This document shows positions 59,651-64,000 of a stretch of DNA of 64,000 nucleotides, piece by piece; position 1 is the stretch's first letter, and every line of letters begins with the position of its first letter. The notes below the pieces were generated by a model. The model worked only from the letters and a program-made list of their open reading frames with translations. It ran no database searches and was not told where the DNA came from. The position numbers were made by a program, and so were the translations under genes. Source of the stretch: Candidatus Sodalis pierantonius str. SOPE (GTDB taxonomy: Bacteria > Pseudomonadota > Gammaproteobacteria > Enterobacterales > Enterobacteriaceae); NCBI RefSeq assembly GCF_000517405.1, contig NZ_CP006568.1, forward strand, positions 434,001-498,000, given 5' to 3'.

Positions 59651-60871
59651 ATGGACGAAAAGTCCCTCTATGCCCATATCCTTAACCTGTCCGCACCGTG
59701 GCAGGTACAATCCCTTTCTCTTGATGAAAAATCTGGATCAGTGACGGTAATTGTCGGCATTGCCGAGCACACACAACTGGCCTGCCCAACCTGCGGTCAA
59801 TCCTGCTCCATACATGATCACCGGCGTCGTAAATGGCGTCACCTCGATACCTGTCAGTTCACCATGCTGGTTGAGGCTGATGTCCCCCGCGTTGACTGCC
59901 CCGAGCACGGTTGCCAGACACTGCCTGTTCCCTGGGCAGGGTCAGGCAGCCGCTACACCTTGTTGTTCGAATCCTTTGTTCTTTCATGGCTGAAAGTCAG
60001 CACCGTGGATGCTGTCAGAAAGCAGCTCAAACTCAGTTGTAATGCCGTTGACGGCATCATGATGCGCGCAGTCAAACGAGGCTTGGCCCGGATAAAACAA
60101 CCCTTATCCGCCCGTCACCTCTGCGTGGATGAAGTCGGGTTCAAAAAAGGACACCAGTACGTCACCGTTATCTCTGACAGGCAGGGACGCGCTTTGCAAC
60201 TGACCGACGACCGTGGTGTAGAAAGCCTTGCCAGTTATCTGCGCAGCCTGAGAGATCACCAGCTTGATGAGATAAAAACGCTGTCTATGGACATGAACAT
60301 GGCCTATATCAGTGCAGCCCGCATCCATCTCCCCAATGCCGCCGATAAAATCGCTTTCGATCACTTCCATGTGGCAAAAATGTTGTGCGCCGTCGTTGAT
60401 AAAACCCGTCAGGCTGAGATGAAACAGATCCCGTCGTCAGACAGGAAAGACGCCCACCACTCACGCTATCTATGGTTTTACAGCAAATAAAATCGCCTCG
60501 GGTGCCGGGCAGAGAGGTTAGAAGTTGCCCGGCTGGTGTTACCCCAAACGAGCCAGTGCTGGGTAATGAAAGAGCTTGCTCGCGATCTGTGGCACCGCCG
60601 CCATGACAATCATAGCCGTAAGCTGTGGCAGGAATGGATGGCGATGGCTAAAGACACTGGCATACCGCTTATGGCCAGCATTGCCCGCATGGTGGCAAAA
60701 CGCCTTTACGGCATTCTGAATGCAATGAAAAACCGGGTATCAAATGGGAATGCGGAGTCCCTGAACAGCAAAATACGGCTGCTCAGGATCAAGTCACGGA
60801 GCTTCAGGAACAAAGAACGTTTCATGCTGGGCGTAATGTTCCACTATGGGAAACTAAATATGAATTTTTGA
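59651..60871 (+). pseudogene. ISL3-family transposase, copy 2, nonsense codon
   Basis: A 406-codon transposase starting MDEKSLYAHILNLSAPW. The Zn-finger (CPTCGQSC, CPEHG) and the DDE core region (HLCVDEVGFKKGHQYVTVIS) are present. TAA at 60488-60490 replaces CAA (Gln), which copy 1 keeps after WFYSK. The frame is otherwise open to 60871, so this copy has one substitution only and may have been active until recently. Confidence 0.93.
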
Positions 60872-60875
60872 GCAA

Positions 60876-61172
60876 TCATTTAAGGGAGTTATAAAATTTT
60901 TTTTGCTGGTGATGTTGTATTCGCTCGTCATTCTCCTTTTCTTTTTCCTTTTGCCACATATTGCTGCATCCCGGATCGCTAGGGGTAAGACAATATTGAG
61001 TTTTATCAACTTGAGATTTACTTTTCTCCCAAGATAATTTTGGCATTACCTCTGGTGACAGTGAATAGTCTTTCTTATCAGTGTTATACATCATATTTGG
61101 TGAGGCCGATGCTGCAACACCATGAAGCAGTAAGATAAATGGGGTATATGTATATTTTTTTAAGCATGACAT
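60876..61172 (-). CDS. ISL3 passenger gene: small putative exported protein (98 residues)
   Basis: The frame starts MSCLKKYTYTPFILLLHGVA, then ASASPN, a plausible signal peptide with cleavage after Ala-Ser-Ala. The mature part is polar with a Cys pair in CLTPSDPGCSN and a Lys/Glu-rich C-terminal helix. It lies inside the IS, divergent from the IS right end and convergent with the transposase. The copy-1 version is interrupted by a stop. I do not recognise the family; regulation or immunity between IS copies is possible but unsupported. Confidence 0.55.
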   Translation of the reverse strand: MSCLKKYTYTPFILLLHGVAASASPNMMYNTDKKDYSLSPEVMPKLSWEKSKSQVDKTQYCLTPSDPGCSNMWQKEKEKENDERIQHHQQKKFYNSLK

Positions 61173-61394
61173 GAACGTTATTCCTTTAAACGTAAATACG
61201 TTTGACATCCATATAGAAGTCCAAGTTCCAGCCAAAAGAATAAGTAAAGTAAAAATGCAGAACTGTCGATTGAGCCACCACAACAGGGGAAGACCCTATT
61301 GTATCCAGTAGTTATCCACTGGTAAAGTAGCGCGACAGTTCCCATACTCATAGAGTATCCCGCCACCCACTTTCCCAGCAGGTAGCCATAGCAG

Positions 61395-63404
61395 ATGAGT
61401 AAAGCATTTAAACTGGTTTCATCGTTTAAACCGTCCGGCGATCAGCCGGAGGCCATTCTTTGCCTGGAGGAAGGGTTGGAAGATGGTTTGGCCCATCAGA
61501 CCCTGCTGGGCGTGACCGGCTCGGGGAAAACCTTTACCGTGGCGAATGTGATAGCCGATCTGAACCGTCCCACCATGGTGCTGGCGCCCAATAAAACGCT
61601 GGCGGCGCAGCTGTATGGCGAAATGAAGGCCTTTTTCCCCGACAACGCGGTGGAGTATTTCGTTTCCTACTACGACTATTATCAGCCGGAAGCCTATGTG
61701 CCCAGCTCCGATACCTTCATCGAAAAGGATGCGTCGGTTAACGAGCATATCGAGCAAATGCGCTTATCCGCCACCAAAGCGCTGCTGGAGCGGCGCGATG
61801 TCATCGTGGTGGCCTCGGTTTCCGCTATCTATGGTCTGGGGGATCCTGACGCTTATCTGAAAATGATGCTGCACCTGACGCGCGGCATGATTGTCTCCCA
61901 GCGCAGAATCGTTAACCGGCTTTCCGAGCTGCAATATACCCGCAATGATCAGGCATTCCAGCGCGGTACCTTCCGGGTGCGCGGCGAGGTCATCGATATT
62001 TTTCCCGCCGAGTCCGACGAAGTGGCGCTGCGCGTTGAGCTGTTTGACGATGGAGTGGAGCGCCTGTCGCTGTTCGACCCGCTCACGGGCCACGTCGACC
62101 AGGAAGTACCCCGTTACACCATCTACCCGAAAACCCATTACGTCACACCGCGCGAGCGTCTGGTGCAGGCGATGGAAGACATTAAAGTGGAGCTGGCGGA
62201 ACGGCGCCAGATGCTGCTGGCCAACGGCAAGCTGCTGGAAGAGCAGCGCCTGTCACAGCGTACCGCCTTTGATCTGGAAATGATGAACGAGCTGGGCTAT
62301 TGCTCGGGGATCGAGAACTACTCCCGCTATCTATCGGGCCGCGGACCGGGTGAGCCGCCGCCGACGCTGTTCGACTATTTGCCCGCCGACGGCCTGCTGG
62401 TGGTGGACGAATCCCACGTCACCATTCCGCAAATCGGCGGGATGTACCGCGGCGACCGGGCGCGTAAAGAGACCCTGGTGGAATACGGCTTCCGCCTGCC
62501 CTCGGCGCTGGACAACCGGCCGATGAAGTTTGAAGAGTTCGCCGCGCTGGCGCCACAGACCATCTATGTTTCCGCCACGCCCGGCCCCTATGAGCTGGAA
62601 ATGTGCGGCAACGAGGTAATAGACCAACTGGTGCGGCCGACCGGTCTATTGGATCCGCAAATTGAGGTGCGGCCGGTCACTACCCAGGTGGACGATTTGT
62701 TGTCGGAAATCCGCCGGCGGGTACAGGTAAACGAGCGGGTGCTGGTGACCACGCTGACCAAGCGGATGGCCGAGGATTTGACCGAATATCTCGAAGAACA
62801 CGGCGAACGGGTGCGCTATCTGCATTCAGACATCGAAACCGTAGAGCGGGTGGAGATCATCCGCGATTTGCGTCTCGGCGAATTCGACGTTCTGGTCGGT
62901 ATCAACCTGCTGCGCGAAGGGCTGGATATGCCTGAGGTGTCGCTGGTGGCGATTCTGGACGCCGACAAGGAGGGCTTTTTGCGCTCGGAACGTTCGCTCA
63001 TCCAGACCATCGGCCGCGCGGCGCGTAATCTCAACGGCAAGGCTATCCTGTATGGCGATAAAATCACGCCATCCATGGCGCGCGCGATCGAGGAGACCGA
63101 GCGCCGGCACGAGAAACAACATGCGTATAATCTGGCCAACGGTATCGTGCCGCAGGCGCTGAATAAGCAAATCGCCGATATCATGGAACTGGGTCAGTCC
63201 CCGGCGCACGCGAAGCATAAAAAACGCAAGACGATGGAAGCGGCGGCCAAGTATGGCGATTTGACGCCGAAAGCGCTGGAGCAGAAGATCCGCGAGCTGG
63301 AAACCCGCATGCAGCAACATGCGCAGAACCTGGAATTTGAAGAGGCCGCCAGCGTGCGCGACCAAATTCACGCCCTGCGCGAGCAATTCATCGCCGTTTC
63401 CTGA
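61395..63404 (+). CDS. uvrB: UvrB, nucleotide-excision repair helicase subunit
   Basis: DNA-damage verification protein of UvrABC. It is intact at 669 residues (E. coli 673). Walker A GVTGSGKTFTVANVIA, the beta-hairpin YYDYYQPEAYVPSSDTFIEK, motif II VVDESHVTIPQI, helicase motifs VGINLLREGLDMPEVSLV and QTIGRAARN, and the C-terminal UVR domain (LEFEEAASVRDQIHALRE) are all present. The start MSKAFKLVSSFKPSGDQPE matches the family. Its former SOS box is split by ISL3 copy 2, so control has probably changed. Retention contrasts with the decayed bio genes next to it. Confidence 0.97.
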   Translation: MSKAFKLVSSFKPSGDQPEAILCLEEGLEDGLAHQTLLGVTGSGKTFTVANVIADLNRPTMVLAPNKTLAAQLYGEMKAFFPDNAVEYFVSYYDYYQPEAYVPSSDTFIEKDASVNEHIEQMRLSATKALLERRDVIVVASVSAIYGLGDPDAYLKMMLHLTRGMIVSQRRIVNRLSELQYTRNDQAFQRGTFRVRGEVIDIFPAESDEVALRVELFDDGVERLSLFDPLTGHVDQEVPRYTIYPKTHYVTPRERLVQAMEDIKVELAERRQMLLANGKLLEEQRLSQRTAFDLEMMNELGYCSGIENYSRYLSGRGPGEPPPTLFDYLPADGLLVVDESHVTIPQIGGMYRGDRARKETLVEYGFRLPSALDNRPMKFEEFAALAPQTIYVSATPGPYELEMCGNEVIDQLVRPTGLLDPQIEVRPVTTQVDDLLSEIRRRVQVNERVLVTTLTKRMAEDLTEYLEEHGERVRYLHSDIETVERVEIIRDLRLGEFDVLVGINLLREGLDMPEVSLVAILDADKEGFLRSERSLIQTIGRAARNLNGKAILYGDKITPSMARAIEETERRHEKQHAYNLANGIVPQALNKQIADIMELGQSPAHAKHKKRKTMEAAAKYGDLTPKALEQKIRELETRMQQHAQNLEFEEAASVRDQIHALREQFIAVS

Positions 63405-63502
63405 CGGCGTTGCCGCCCTCGGTAGACGCTTTCTCGCCGCCCAGGCCACCCTGTCCGGCTTGACCGGCGTTGGGTTGCAGCCTTGACCACCGTCTCCGGC
63501 GG

Positions 63503-64000
63503 TTAGCCGAGTGACTGTAGGGCCAGATCCAGCGCCTGGCGCAGTAACCCGCGATCGTGATGATGAGGTCCGTCGTCTGCCGCCAGCGGCCGCTGTATGA
63601 TAATGCGTTCCGCGAGGCCGTCCGTCGCCGTCCCCGGCCCGACAATCACCCCGTCGATAACCTTTTCCCGGCCGATGGCCTGCTCCATCATGCGCACTTT
63701 TTGCGCCAGCGTCATATTCGCCGCCGCCACGCTGAGCTCGCGGCCGAGGTTATCCAGGTAGATCATCAGCGCGGGGGTGCGGCGCAGCGCCAGCGTCAAA
63801 TCTTCCACCAGCAGCAGCGGCATTAGGCTGGTGAGAAAGCTGCCGGGGCCGATAATGATAAGGTCCGCACCGGCGTTAGCCAGCAACGCTTCGCGCGTCG
63901 CCGGAACCGGCGCTGTGAGCTTCAGCTGTACGGGCAGTTCATTCAGCCGGTCAATGGCCACTTCCCCATACACGGTGTAGCCGGACAGCGCGGTGGCCTG
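63503..64000 (-). CDS. ybhK: YbhK/YvcK-family protein (3' part; runs off the window)
   Basis: Gluconeogenesis-factor/CofD-like family. The frame is open to the window edge, and YTVYGEVAIDRLNELPVQL is coded before the first internal ATG. LIIIGPGSFLTSLMPLLLVE and IYLDNLGRELS are family motifs. It is convergent with uvrB, as in E. coli. The C-terminus after VIDGVIVGPGTATDG looks unlike E. coli and could be altered. Role in carbon metabolism or cell wall is not settled. Confidence 0.82.
   Translation of the reverse strand, partial: QATALSGYTVYGEVAIDRLNELPVQLKLTAPVPATREALLANAGADLIIIGPGSFLTSLMPLLLVEDLTLALRRTPALMIYLDNLGRELSVAAANMTLAQKVRMMEQAIGREKVIDGVIVGPGTATDGLAERIIIQRPLAADDGPHHHDRGLLRQALDLALQSLG

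Larger units (their letters stand above)
59585..61296 (+). mobile_element. ISL3-family insertion sequence, copy 2
   Basis: The 1712-bp element has GGGTCTTCCCCTGTTGTGG ends and a perfect 8-bp duplication TATTGTAT (59577-59584 and 61297-61304). It sits upstream of uvrB in the same direction as uvrB for the transposase and opposite for the passenger gene. Confidence 0.96.

Overview
The window looks like part of the chromosome of a Sodalis-type endosymbiont (Enterobacterales) in an early, IS-driven stage of genome decay. Core genes keep the E. coli K-12 order: ybgS-aroG-gpmA-gal operon-modF-modE-acrZ, then ybhA-pgl-ybhB-bio operon-uvrB-ybhK. Most of them carry single frameshifts, nonsense codons or internal deletions. 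Near-identical insertion sequences of four families make up about 20 kb: IS5/IS903-like, IS256, IS21 and ISL3. That IS load fits the recently acquired grain-weevil symbiont type of Sodalis, but the species is an inference, because no rRNA or marker search was possible.

Layout. 1-1847: dppD (cut by the window edge) and a damaged dppF. 1848-7970: ISL3 copy 1, two LuxR-type regulator fragments and two IS5 copies. 7971-19819: a narGHJI nitrate reductase operon in which every gene is broken; narI is cut by an IS21 element and by the remnant of an unclassified, probably Mu-like, element that itself holds IS5 and IS256 copies. 19975-29167: a cellulose synthase operon (bcsA-B-C-D-Z) on the minus strand, in which only bcsC keeps a long open frame. 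27909-38018: an IS5/IS256 cluster enclosing fragments of a LuxR gene, an NCS1-type permease and a phage tail-fibre assembly gene. 38327-39179: a broken D12-class adenine methylase followed by a second copy of the unclassified element's end. 39475-58821: ordinary chromosome with ybgS, aroG(-), gpmA, gal operon(-), modF, modE(-), acrZ, ddlA, ybhA(-), pgl, ybhB(-), a DJ-1/PfpI protein(-), all five bio genes(-) and a urea-transporter ATPase remnant. 59585-64000: ISL3 copy 2, uvrB and the 3' part of ybhK.

Genes that look intact are dppD, bcsC (open, but without a clear signal peptide), ybgS, gpmA, modF, acrZ, ddlA, pgl, uvrB and several transposases. The pathways lost here are nitrate respiration, cellulose export, galactose use, biotin synthesis and molybdate regulation. 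Several regulatory sites outlive their genes: a GalR operator pair upstream of gal and a BirA-like operator between bioA and bioB.

Main observations. (1) One LuxR-type gene is split by an IS5 copy, with its halves about 25 kb apart in opposite orientation. They rejoin into one frame through a 9-bp target duplication, which implies an IS5-mediated inversion of about 24 kb. (2) ISL3 copy 2 sits exactly in the 8-bp spacer of what was a LexA (SOS) box upstream of uvrB. (3) A mobile element with multi-repeat ends, a 4-bp duplication in narI and an associated DNA methylase occurs twice. (4) The ISL3 element carries a passenger gene for a small exported protein. (5) galK and galM are fused in frame by a deletion.
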